A stretch of DNA of 5,106 nt from CAVIQK01 sp964613035 (GTDB taxonomy: Bacteria > Bacillota > Clostridia > Christensenellales > DTU072): NCBI GenBank assembly GCA_964613035.1, contig CAZTFQ010000031.1, forward strand, positions 1 through 5,106, written 5' to 3'. Position 1 is the stretch's first letter; every line of letters starts with the position of its first letter. Made by a program: the position numbers and the translations under genes. This document shows, in pieces, positions 1-4,573 of this stretch. The notes under the pieces were generated by a model. The model made no database searches. It was given only the letters and a program-made list of their open reading frames with translations, and had not been told where the DNA came from.

Positions 1-412
1 CTATACTCGTAACATAGTCGGGTATAAGTATCTCTGTGAAATTTTTACTTTTCACTCCTGTTACGACGTAATCGTCGCCTTGTTGTTCTATTATAAGGAT
101 ATCTTGCTCAGAGGGGACGGGATCGTAAGAAGAACCTGAATCGTCCGAGTCCGTCGTACCGCTATCCGGGTCGACAGGGTTTATCGTGCCGCTACTCGGA
201 TTGTCGTCGGGAATTATCGTACCGCTATCGGGGTCAATAGGATTTACGGTGCCACTTGGGTCGACAGGAGTTATCGTTCCGCTATCGGAATCGGACGGGG
301 GCTCCGAAGGTTTATTACCGCCTTGACTCGGGAATCCGTCACACGCGGTCAGTGCCAGGCAACAGACCGTCACGATGGCGATTATCAACACAAAAACGAT
401 ACGCTTGTTCAT
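1..412 (-). CDS. Lipoprotein, N-terminal part, probable BspA-like leucine-rich repeat surface protein (partial)
   Basis: This reading frame starts with ATG at 412-410 and stays open to the left edge, so only the first 137 residues are seen. Residues 1-24 form a lipoprotein signal peptide: basic MNKR, a hydrophobic core, and the lipobox L-T-A-C with the lipidated cysteine at 24. The mature protein should be anchored to the outer face of the membrane. Residues 25-100 are a Ser/Asp/Pro/Gly-rich linker with five SGT units, probably a flexible wall-spanning stalk. From about residue 105 the sequence (DYVVTGVKS..FTEILIPDYVTSI) has the look of the first BspA-type repeat (LRR_5), which typically reads vtgIg..aF..tsitIPdsVtsIg. 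That family usually mediates adhesion or surface binding, but the domain is cut after one unit, so this is a moderate-confidence call. The start is set by AAGGAGAG at 425-418, 5 nt upstream. It is divergent from the XRE gene at 540 and has a strong promoter at 477-505 with an operator-like palindrome inside it. Confidence 0.82.
   Translation of the reverse strand, partial: MNKRIVFVLIIAIVTVCCLALTACDGFPSQGGNKPSEPPSDSDSGTITPVDPSGTVNPIDPDSGTIIPDDNPSSGTINPVDPDSGTTDSDDSGSSYDPVPSEQDILIIEQQGDDYVVTGVKSKNFTEILIPDYVTSI
152..292 (-). repeat. Imperfect repeats coding the SGT/DP-rich lipoprotein linker
   Basis: Within the lipoprotein gene, residues 41-87 contain five units centred on S-G-T at residues 44, 53, 63, 74 and 84 (steps of 9, 10, 11 and 10 residues), with the loose pattern DPDSGTINPVD. 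The DNA repeats as well, for example ccgctatcggg/ccgctactcgg on the plus strand. The unit lengths differ by whole codons, so copy number can change without breaking the frame. The likely role is a stalk between the lipid anchor and the folded domain. Confidence 0.75.
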
Positions 413-476
413 AATTTCTCTCCTTGTTGCGCAAACTTCATTCCAAAGGATGCAATTTTTTTAAGTTCTCAGTATA

Positions 477-505
477 ATTTTAGTAACAATTTTTGTTACT
501 GTCAA
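477..505 (-). promoter_or_regulatory. Strong sigma-A-type promoter for the lipoprotein gene
   Basis: Read on the minus strand, a perfect TTGACA (505-500) is followed by exactly 17 nt and then TAAAAT (482-477). Transcription would start near 470, leaving a leader of about 58 nt before the ATG at 412. The whole spacer is taken up by the palindrome at 482-500, so a protein bound there would block RNA polymerase. It is visible directly in the sequence; activity is inferred. Confidence 0.75.
482..500. promoter_or_regulatory. Palindromic operator O1, inside the lipoprotein promoter
   Basis: AGTAACAATTTTTGTTACT is a perfect inverted repeat with 8-bp arms around a 3-bp centre. It touches the last base of the -10 box and the first base of the -35 box of the minus-strand promoter. 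Its location next to an XRE gene makes it the likely binding site of that XRE protein. An RNA terminator is unlikely because the stem is AT-rich and there is no T-tract placed as an intrinsic terminator requires. Confidence 0.72.
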
Positions 506-511
506 GCCCCA

Positions 512-530
512 AGTAACAATAATCGTTACA
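512..530. promoter_or_regulatory. Palindromic operator O2, ahead of the XRE gene
   Basis: AGTAACAATAATCGTTACA shares its left half with O1 and matches the same 8-bp-arm dyad at six of eight paired positions. The centre (521) lies exactly 30 bp from that of O1 (491), close to three turns of the helix, so dimers bound at both would sit on the same face. It overlaps the likely -10 box of the XRE gene, consistent with autoregulation. Confidence 0.65.
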
Positions 531-532
531 AT
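527..532 (+). promoter_or_regulatory. Probable -10 box of the first XRE gene
   Basis: TACAAT lies 7 nt before the A of the start codon at 540, so transcription would begin at or within a base of the ATG and give a leaderless mRNA. No Shine-Dalgarno sequence precedes this ATG, which fits. No good -35 box is found at the usual distance (504-509 reads aagccc). An alternative pair is TTGTTA at 493-498 with AACAAT at 515-520. Confidence 0.4.
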
Positions 533-539
533 CTAGAAT

Positions 540-740
540 ATGGACTTTAGAGACAGACTGAGAGAATTACGTATCGAGAAAGGGCTCTCGCAAGAAAAAC
601 TCGGTGCCATGCTATGCGTGTCTAAAATGTGTGTGTCTCACTGGGAATGCGGCAACAGCGAGCCGTGCATTGACCAGCTCAAGACCTTATCGAAGACCTT
701 TGACGTCAGCATAGATTATCTGGTAGGCGCGTCGGACTGA
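540..740 (+). CDS. Cysteine-rich single-domain XRE/HTH_3 transcriptional regulator
   Basis: This 66-residue protein is a lone Cro/C1-type helix-turn-helix domain with almost nothing else. Residues 6-15 (RLRELRIEKG) form helix 1, LSQEKLGAML (16-25) leads through helix 2, residues 28-36 (SKMCVSHWE) are the recognition helix, and the rest ends in the family's usual close, VSIDYLVG. It should act as a DNA-binding dimer in the cytoplasm. The odd feature is four cysteines, C26, C31, C37 and C43, clustered in the turn, the recognition helix and the loop after it; the second XRE protein in this window has none. No ribosome binding site precedes the ATG, so a leaderless mRNA is likely. The start is still sound because the domain begins at once. 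It is divergent from the lipoprotein gene, with two palindromes between, so it probably represses that gene and itself. A terminator lies at 856-890. Confidence 0.88.
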   Translation: MDFRDRLRELRIEKGLSQEKLGAMLCVSKMCVSHWECGNSEPCIDQLKTLSKTFDVSIDYLVGASD

Positions 741-770
741 AAAAAAACGCGGCGAGCGCAAGGCTCCGCC
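740..770 (-). terminator. Possible minus-strand terminator
   Basis: On the minus strand a GC-rich hairpin at 770-751 (GGC-G-GAGC, loop CTTGC, GCTCGCC; 7 bp with one bulged G) is followed by GCG and eight T residues. No minus-strand gene enters from the right, so either it ends a very short RNA or it blocks antisense transcription into the XRE gene. On the plus strand there is no T-tract. Confidence 0.4.
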
Positions 771-855
771 CTAACCGCAATCGGCAATTGTTAAAAAATC
801 GTATTATTAAAGATTTCTTTTAATTTCGACAAAAATCGACAAAACTCATTCCCCG

Positions 856-890
856 CAAACGGCTTCTCGTTCAGCCGTTTGACTTTTTTT
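856..890 (+). terminator. Intrinsic terminator after the first XRE gene
   Basis: CAAACGGCT (856-864) and AGCCGTTTG (873-881) form a perfect 9-bp stem with an 8-nt loop, followed by AC and seven T residues. It closes the XRE transcript 116 nt after the stop codon and insulates the kinase gene downstream. Confidence 0.85.
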
Positions 891-908
891 AAGCGATTGT
901 GATAGTAT
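879..908 (+). promoter_or_regulatory. Probable promoter of the lipid kinase gene
   Basis: TTGACT (879-884), an 18-nt spacer and TAGTAT (903-908) preceded by TGA (extended -10) give a plausible sigma-A promoter with a start near 915. The -35 box is shared with the right arm and T-tract of the terminator at 856-890. A TTGACA at 910-915 has no matching -10 box downstream. Confidence 0.5.
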
Positions 909-914
909 GTTGAC

Positions 915-1011
915 ATTGACGCTTAATTCGTCGAACGGACGGGCGCTAAAAAACAGCGCTCCTGAAGCGGCGACGTTCGGCAAGAGCCGAAGCGTAATTA
1001 CGGAGGTTAAA
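915..1011 (+). promoter_or_regulatory. Structured 5' leader of the lipid kinase gene
   Basis: Two hairpins can be drawn between the likely transcript start and the ATG at 1012. GGGCGCT (941-947) pairs with AGCGCTC (955-961), including one G-U pair, around an A-rich 7-nt loop. ACGTTCGGC (973-981) pairs with GCCGAA-g-CGT (986-995), with one bulged G, around loop AAGA. The second ends 6 nt before the GGAGG at 1002-1006. I do not recognise a known riboswitch class, and there is no T-tract to make either a terminator. Confidence 0.35.
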
Positions 1012-1869
1012 ATGAAATATATACTAATGAACCCGAAAGCCAACAACGGCCGCGGAGAATCCGACGCCCGAGAGTGGGCTAAGAGTCTAAAGGACGAGCA
1101 CGTATTCGTCAACGTTTTGACAACGGAAGACATGGCGGGATTCGTTCTCGGTCTCAATCCCGACGACGAGATAATTCTGACGGGCGGAGACGGTACGCTC
1201 AACCGTTTTGCCAACAACGTCTCCGATATCGACGTTGTCAATCCCGTCTATTACGTCAAGTGCGGGTCGGGCAACGACTTTTTTCGAGACAATGCGGAAT
1301 ACGTCGACGAGTCGGGGATGATCCGTATCAACGACTTTATCAAAAATCTTCCCGTAGTCACGATCAACGGGACCAGAATGAAATTTATCAACGGCATCGG
1401 GTACGGCATAGACGGAGAGACGTGCAGAGTGGGAGAAGAGCTGAGACTGCGCGCCGACAACAAGCCCATCAATTACACCAATATCGCTCTAAAACTCCTT
1501 ATGGGCGCGTATAAACTGAAGCACGCCCGTATCACGGTCGACGGAGTGACGGAAGAATTCGACAACGTCTGGATAGCCGCCACCATGAAGGGGCGCTATT
1601 ACGGCGGCGGGATGATGGTCGCGCCCGCACAAAACAGATTCGACGAGAATCATCGCGTTTCCGCGGTGTGTCTTTTCAAAAGGAACCGCCTCCTGACGCT
1701 ACTCAACTTCCCTCGCCTGTATAAAGGGACGCACGTCAAGAAAAAAGGCTGGATATATATCGCCACCGGCAAAAAAATCGAAGTGAGCTTCACCGAGCCT
1801 TGCGCGTTGCAAGTGGACGGAGAAGTCTTCAAGGACGTACTTTCCTATTCCGTAGAAGTCGCCGATTAA
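1012..1869 (+). CDS. Diacylglycerol kinase family lipid kinase (YegS/DgkB/sphingosine kinase superfamily)
   Basis: This 285-residue protein transfers phosphate from ATP to a lipid such as diacylglycerol at the inner face of the membrane, probably recycling diacylglycerol to phosphatidic acid; the exact lipid cannot be read from sequence. The N-terminal catalytic domain (DAGKc) shows the family motifs in order: NPKANNGRG (7-15), the nucleotide-binding GGDGTLN (58-64), and GSGNDF (85-90). The C-terminal beta-sandwich domain has NGIGYGIDG (127-135), YYGGGM (196-201) and QVDGE (267-271), whose acidic residues are conserved in the family. Length is normal for the family (about 290-310). No membrane segment or signal peptide is seen. 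An in-frame ATG at 907 would add 35 residues but has no ribosome binding site and would start ahead of the conserved NPKA strand; the ATG at 1012 has GGAGG 5 nt upstream. No terminator directly follows; transcripts may run on to the one at 2018-2050. Confidence 0.93.
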   Translation: MKYILMNPKANNGRGESDAREWAKSLKDEHVFVNVLTTEDMAGFVLGLNPDDEIILTGGDGTLNRFANNVSDIDVVNPVYYVKCGSGNDFFRDNAEYVDESGMIRINDFIKNLPVVTINGTRMKFINGIGYGIDGETCRVGEELRLRADNKPINYTNIALKLLMGAYKLKHARITVDGVTEEFDNVWIAATMKGRYYGGGMMVAPAQNRFDENHRVSAVCLFKRNRLLTLLNFPRLYKGTHVKKKGWIYIATGKKIEVSFTEPCALQVDGEVFKDVLSYSVEVAD

Positions 1870-1956
1870 AAGTCGAGGCGTCCTAAGAATCGTCTCAGAC
1901 AATTCACTTACTTTTCGCAATGCGATTATACGCATTTCACTCGCGTAATATATAAT

Positions 1957-2050
1957 GGATGCGTAAGTAAGTCAAATCGTGTCGTTATCTATCTCCTCGA
2001 CACCGAAGAAAGTCTCCGAGCGGCGTATTCTGCGCCGCTCTTTTCTTTTA
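1957..2050 (+). ncRNA. Candidate small RNA between the kinase and peptidase genes
   Basis: A consensus TATAAT at 1951-1956 is followed by about 90 nt with no reading frame, one hairpin (GTGTCG 1979-1984 with CGACAC 1998-2003, 13-nt pyrimidine-rich loop containing CTCCT) and then a strong terminator. The CTCCT loop could pair with a Shine-Dalgarno sequence. No good -35 box is visible, so this may instead be the 3' untranslated region of the kinase mRNA. I do not recognise an RNA family. Confidence 0.3.
2018..2050 (+). terminator. Intrinsic terminator upstream of the peptidase gene
   Basis: GAGCGGCG (2018-2025) and CGCCGCTC (2033-2040) form a perfect 8-bp GC-rich stem with loop TATTCTG, followed by TTTTCTTTTA. 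It ends transcription from the kinase gene, or from the candidate small RNA, before the peptidase promoter. Confidence 0.88.
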
Positions 2051-2051
2051 C

Positions 2052-2081
2052 TTGATTTATCGGTCGATTAAGTGGTACTAT
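2052..2081 (+). promoter_or_regulatory. Probable promoter of the M3 peptidase gene
   Basis: TTGATT (2052-2057), an 18-nt spacer and TACTAT (2076-2081) lie directly after the terminator at 2018-2050. Transcription would start near 2088, giving a leader of about 23 nt that carries AGGAGG at 2101-2106. An overlapping TATTAT at 2079-2084 is an alternative -10 box. Confidence 0.5.
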
Positions 2082-2110
2082 TATCGCAATACTAGTTTTT
2101 AGGAGGAATT

Positions 2111-3802
2111 ATGAACGACTTCGTTAAAGTTAAAGACCTACCCTATTCCAGATATGACGTCGCGGACCTCGAAAGAGCCGCGTCGACCTTCAAGAGCGTA
2201 GCGGCGGAGGCTACTTCCGCCAAGGCTATATACGACGCGTATCTGAGTTTTAACGACGAGCTGGAGCGTTATTCCACCATGGGCTCTCTTGCTTACGTCA
2301 GATACACGCTCAACACCAGAGACGAGTTTTATCTCGCGGAACAAAACTATTACGACGAAGTGGGGCCTATCTGCTCCACTCTTCTCACCGAGATAGCCGA
2401 CGTGCTGCTCGACAGTCCGTACAGAGCGGAGCTGGAGAAAATTTTCCCGGAGACCTTTTTCCCGTCCATGGAGTGTACTCGCAAATCTCACTCCGCAGAG
2501 ACCGTCGCCGACGAGCAGGAAGAAAACTCCATCGTTACGGAATATTCCCAATTGATGTCTCAGATCGCTTGCGACTTCCAAGGAGAAAAGAAGCCTCTCA
2601 GCTACGTAAAAGGATTCCTCGACAACGGCGACCGCGCGATTAGAAAAGAAGCCGCCGACTCTATCGGCAGAGCTCTCGAAAAGGAACAAGCATCTCTCGA
2701 CTCCATATACGACAGGCTGGTCAAGGTCCGTACGAGAATCGCAAAAAAGCTCGGATACGACAACTTCGTCACGCTCGGATACTATCGCATGGGCAGGATA
2801 GATTATAATAAGGATATGGTGGCGGCTTTTCGCGCCAACGTTCTCGAGGACATCGTCCCCGTAGTCAAGAAGCTGAAGCAAGGCGTAGCCGACGCTCTCG
2901 GAATAGAAAAATTCTATATCTACGACGACGGCGTAGCCGACTGCGGAGAACCTCGTCCCTATCCCGACGCGGAAGGCATCTTAAAAGCTGCCGGAGAGAT
3001 GTATCACGAAATGAGCCCCGTCACGGGCGCGTTCATAGACAAAATGCTGGCTACGGAAGCTTTCGACACTCTGGCGAGAGACGGCAAATGGGGCGGCGGA
3101 TACGCGACGACTTTCCCCAGCTACAAGCAAGCTTTTATCCTCGCCAACTTCAACGGTTCCGCAGGCGACGTGGACGTGGTCACGCACGAGTTCGGTCATA
3201 CGCTCGCTTTTAACGAGTATCTCATGAGAGAAGACCGTTCCGTGGAAGTAGGTTCTATGGAGACCGCCGAGACGCACAGTATGAGTATGGAGTTTTTTGC
3301 CTGGAAGTATATCGATAAGTTCTTCCGTGACGGCGATTCTTACAAATATAAGCACCTGTCCGACGCGCTGAGCTTCATCCCGTACGGCGTTATCGTGGAC
3401 GAATTCCAGCATATCGTGTACGAAAACCCCGATATGACTCCGTCGGAGCGCAACGACGCGTATATCGAGCTGGAAAAGAAATATCGCCCCTATCTCTCTT
3501 ACGACGGCATTCCGTATCTGGAAAAAGGCACTCGTTGGCAATTCCAAATGCACATATACGAGACGCCCTTCTACTACATCGACTACTGCCTGGCACAAGT
3601 CGTCGCGCTGGAATTCCTTGCGGCAAGTCGCAGAGACTACGACGACGCTCTCTCGAGATATCTGGAGCACGTTAAGCGCGGCGGTCTGTATCCCTTCGGC
3701 AAACTGGTCGCTCTTGCCGGTCTAGAGTCGCCCTTCAAACAAGGCGCGCTAAAAGACATATCCGAAGAATGTCTTAAAATCTTAAAAGAACTGCACAAAT
3801 AA
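2111..3802 (+). CDS. M3 family oligoendopeptidase (Pz-peptidase A-like zinc metallopeptidase)
   Basis: This 563-residue cytoplasmic enzyme should cut short peptides, in peptide recycling or nutrition. The zinc site is clear: HEFGH at 359-363 gives ligands H359 and H363 and catalytic E360, and the third ligand is E387 in the block ETHSMSMEFF (387-396). The downstream HIYETPFYYIDYCLAQ (481-496) supplies the conserved His and Tyr residues that bind substrate and stabilise the transition state in M3 enzymes. ETHSMSMEF and the length near 560 point to the Pz-peptidase A group (the family modelled as M3-not-PepF) rather than to classical PepF at about 600 residues, so no symbol is assigned. Residues 1-200 are the helical cap domain. 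No signal peptide is present. AGGAGG at 2101-2106 stands 4 nt before the ATG and fixes the start. The gene has its own promoter and ends at the hairpin at 3825. All key residues are intact. Confidence 0.96.
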   Translation: MNDFVKVKDLPYSRYDVADLERAASTFKSVAAEATSAKAIYDAYLSFNDELERYSTMGSLAYVRYTLNTRDEFYLAEQNYYDEVGPICSTLLTEIADVLLDSPYRAELEKIFPETFFPSMECTRKSHSAETVADEQEENSIVTEYSQLMSQIACDFQGEKKPLSYVKGFLDNGDRAIRKEAADSIGRALEKEQASLDSIYDRLVKVRTRIAKKLGYDNFVTLGYYRMGRIDYNKDMVAAFRANVLEDIVPVVKKLKQGVADALGIEKFYIYDDGVADCGEPRPYPDAEGILKAAGEMYHEMSPVTGAFIDKMLATEAFDTLARDGKWGGGYATTFPSYKQAFILANFNGSAGDVDVVTHEFGHTLAFNEYLMREDRSVEVGSMETAETHSMSMEFFAWKYIDKFFRDGDSYKYKHLSDALSFIPYGVIVDEFQHIVYENPDMTPSERNDAYIELEKKYRPYLSYDGIPYLEKGTRWQFQMHIYETPFYYIDYCLAQVVALEFLAASRRDYDDALSRYLEHVKRGGLYPFGKLVALAGLESPFKQGALKDISEECLKILKELHK

Positions 3803-3824
3803 TAATCAAAATCAAACAATGTAA

Positions 3825-3852
3825 AAGGACGGCGACCGCCGTCCTTCTTTTT
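3825..3852 (+). terminator. Intrinsic terminator between convergent genes
   Basis: AAGGACGGC (3825-3833) and GCCGTCCTT (3838-3846) form a perfect 9-bp stem with loop GACC, followed by CTTTTT. It lies 22 nt after the peptidase stop codon. On the minus strand the same stem is followed by TTAC, a weaker tail, so it may also serve the zinc-ribbon gene that ends at 3872. Confidence 0.88.
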
Positions 3853-3871
3853 ACGTAAACTCTTTCAGCGA

Positions 3872-4195
3872 CTACATCATCAAAGCATAATCCGATCCTG
3901 CAATCGCCCCAAGCACCATACAACTTATTACAGCATAAATAATAACGACAATTACTTCTACCACCAATCCGACCAGAGCACCCTTCTTGACAGATTTGGC
4001 TTTAACGGGATATTCGCGACGAAATACCAGATATAATATAAACCCTATTATAGGGAAGAAAAACCCGAATACTATCCAACCGAAAGATTTCTCACTCTTC
4101 TCGGCGACGGGATTACTTTTTAAATCATTTCCGCACGACGGGCAATATTTAACGTTATCGTCCGTTATTTCCTGACCACAATTTTTGCAATTCAT
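3872..4195 (-). CDS. Small zinc-ribbon membrane protein of unknown function
   Basis: This 107-residue protein begins with a zinc ribbon: C3-x2-C6 and C18-x2-C21 in MNCKNCGQEI and YCPSCGND, the common double-CxxC form (zinc_ribbon_2 type). A charged linker follows, then two hydrophobic stretches at about 39-58 (GWIVFGFFFPIIGFILYLVF) and 73-99 that look like membrane helices, with the basic segment RREYPVKAKSVKK between them. Such proteins are common in Clostridia and have no settled function; the cytoplasmic ribbon may bind a protein or nucleic acid. An in-frame ATG at 4228 would add 11 residues but has no ribosome binding site. The ATG at 4195 has AAGGAG (4210-4205) 9 nt upstream and starts right at the ribbon, so it is preferred. 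It is divergent from the second XRE gene across a 93-bp gap and convergent with the peptidase gene. Confidence 0.85.
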   Translation of the reverse strand: MNCKNCGQEITDDNVKYCPSCGNDLKSNPVAEKSEKSFGWIVFGFFFPIIGFILYLVFRREYPVKAKSVKKGALVGLVVEVIVVIIYAVISCMVLGAIAGSDYALMM

Positions 4196-4228
4196 TTTTC
4201 GTTTCTCCTTTTTATCAGCTATACTCAT

Positions 4229-4258
4229 AAAATATCATATTTACACATATTTTGTCAA
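4229..4258 (-). promoter_or_regulatory. Probable promoter of the zinc-ribbon gene
   Basis: On the minus strand a perfect TTGACA (4258-4253) is followed by 18 nt and TATTTT (4234-4229). An inverted repeat AAAATAT/ATATTTT (4229-4235 and 4247-4253) spans the spacer, though in such AT-rich DNA it may be chance. The -35 box overlaps the likely -35 box of the divergent XRE gene. Confidence 0.5.
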
Positions 4259-4282
4259 TAGCCAATTTTTAAATTGTACAAT
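4252..4282 (+). promoter_or_regulatory. Probable promoter and operator of the second XRE gene
   Basis: TTGTCA (4252-4257), a long 19-nt spacer and TACAAT (4277-4282) precede the ATG at 4289 by 6 nt, so the mRNA would be leaderless or nearly so. The -10 box is embedded in the perfect 10-bp palindrome ATTGTACAAT (4273-4282), a plausible autoregulatory operator. The same TACAAT sits at the same distance before the first XRE gene. Confidence 0.45.
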
Positions 4283-4288
4283 GAAAAT

Positions 4289-4492
4289 ATGGAGTATAAT
4301 TACGGGAAAAGACTAAAACTCGCTCGCATTGCGGCGGGATATACTCAAAAAGAGGTCGCGGAGCGGCTGGGGGTCTATCAGTCCAACGTCAGCAACTGGG
4401 AGAAAAACGTTTATCGTCCCGATTACGACAATCTCAGAGCTCTGTCCAAATTATATAACGAGTCGATCGATTTTCTTCTTTTCAACGAATAA
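4289..4492 (+). CDS. Single-domain XRE/HTH_3 transcriptional regulator
   Basis: This 67-residue protein is a lone Cro/C1-type DNA-binding domain: helix 1 in GKRLKLARIAAG (6-17), YTQKEVAERLGVYQSNVSNWEKN (18-40) as the helix-turn-helix, and the family's close ESIDFLLF near the end. It resembles the first XRE protein in length and layout but has no cysteine and a different recognition helix (YQSNVSNWE against SKMCVSHWE), so it should bind a different site. A TTG at 4274 in the same frame would add five residues but lies inside the likely promoter; the ATG at 4289 begins the domain directly. Neither start has a ribosome binding site, so leaderless translation is likely. It is divergent from the zinc-ribbon membrane protein gene and probably regulates it and itself. 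It is followed by a nested hairpin element and a terminator. Confidence 0.87.
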   Translation: MEYNYGKRLKLARIAAGYTQKEVAERLGVYQSNVSNWEKNVYRPDYDNLRALSKLYNESIDFLLFNE

Positions 4493-4502
4493 AAAAAGTC
4501 GG

Positions 4503-4559
4503 GCAAATGCTACAGGTTAATAAGCCAGTATAGAAAACTTATTACATCCGAGGCATTGC
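4503..4559 (+). other. Nested inverted repeat, possible structured RNA element after the second XRE gene
   Basis: Three stems nest around one axis. GCAAATGC (4503-4510) pairs with GCATTGC (4553-4559) with one bulged A, GG (4515-4516) with CC (4548-4549), and TAATAAG (4518-4524) with CTTATTA (4538-4544), closing a 13-nt loop. There is no T-tract, so it is not itself a terminator; it sits 10 nt after the XRE stop codon and 15 nt before a terminator stem. It may stabilise the 3' end of the mRNA or be a small RNA. I do not recognise a family. Confidence 0.4.
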
Positions 4560-4573
4560 AAAGGAAAGAAATC

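Noticed and set aside
323..550. A 75-codon plus-strand frame running across the lipoprotein start and the divergent promoter
   Set aside because: It overlaps the lipoprotein signal peptide in antisense, runs through both operators into the XRE start, and encodes no known fold.
540..740. The XRE proteins as antitoxins or phage repressors
   Set aside because: No toxin-like gene is adjacent on the same strand, and no integrase, phage or conjugation gene is in the window. A role as local regulators of the divergent genes is better supported.
907..1011. A 35-residue N-terminal extension of the lipid kinase
   Set aside because: The ATG at 907 has no ribosome binding site and lies inside the likely promoter region, and the family begins at the NPKA strand, which follows the ATG at 1012 with GGAGG correctly spaced.
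846..1241. A 131-codon minus-strand frame opposite the start of the kinase gene
   Set aside because: It covers the kinase's GGDGTLN region and a perfect plus-strand terminator, has no ribosome binding site, and its composition looks like a shadow.
1875..1896. A hairpin directly after the kinase stop codon (GAGGCG with CGTCTC)
   Set aside because: The stem is only 6 bp with a G-U pair and a 10-nt loop, and no T-tract follows, so it is not a convincing terminator.
2138..3670. Two long open frames on the minus strand (247 and 229 codons) opposite the M3 peptidase gene
   Set aside because: They are antisense shadows caused by the codon pattern of the peptidase gene. Neither has a ribosome binding site or a recognisable motif, while the plus-strand frame has an intact HEFGH zinc site and a full-length family match.
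4196..4228. An 11-residue N-terminal extension of the zinc-ribbon protein
   Set aside because: No ribosome binding site precedes the ATG at 4228, which lies close to the expected transcript start, whereas AAGGAG precedes the ATG at 4195.
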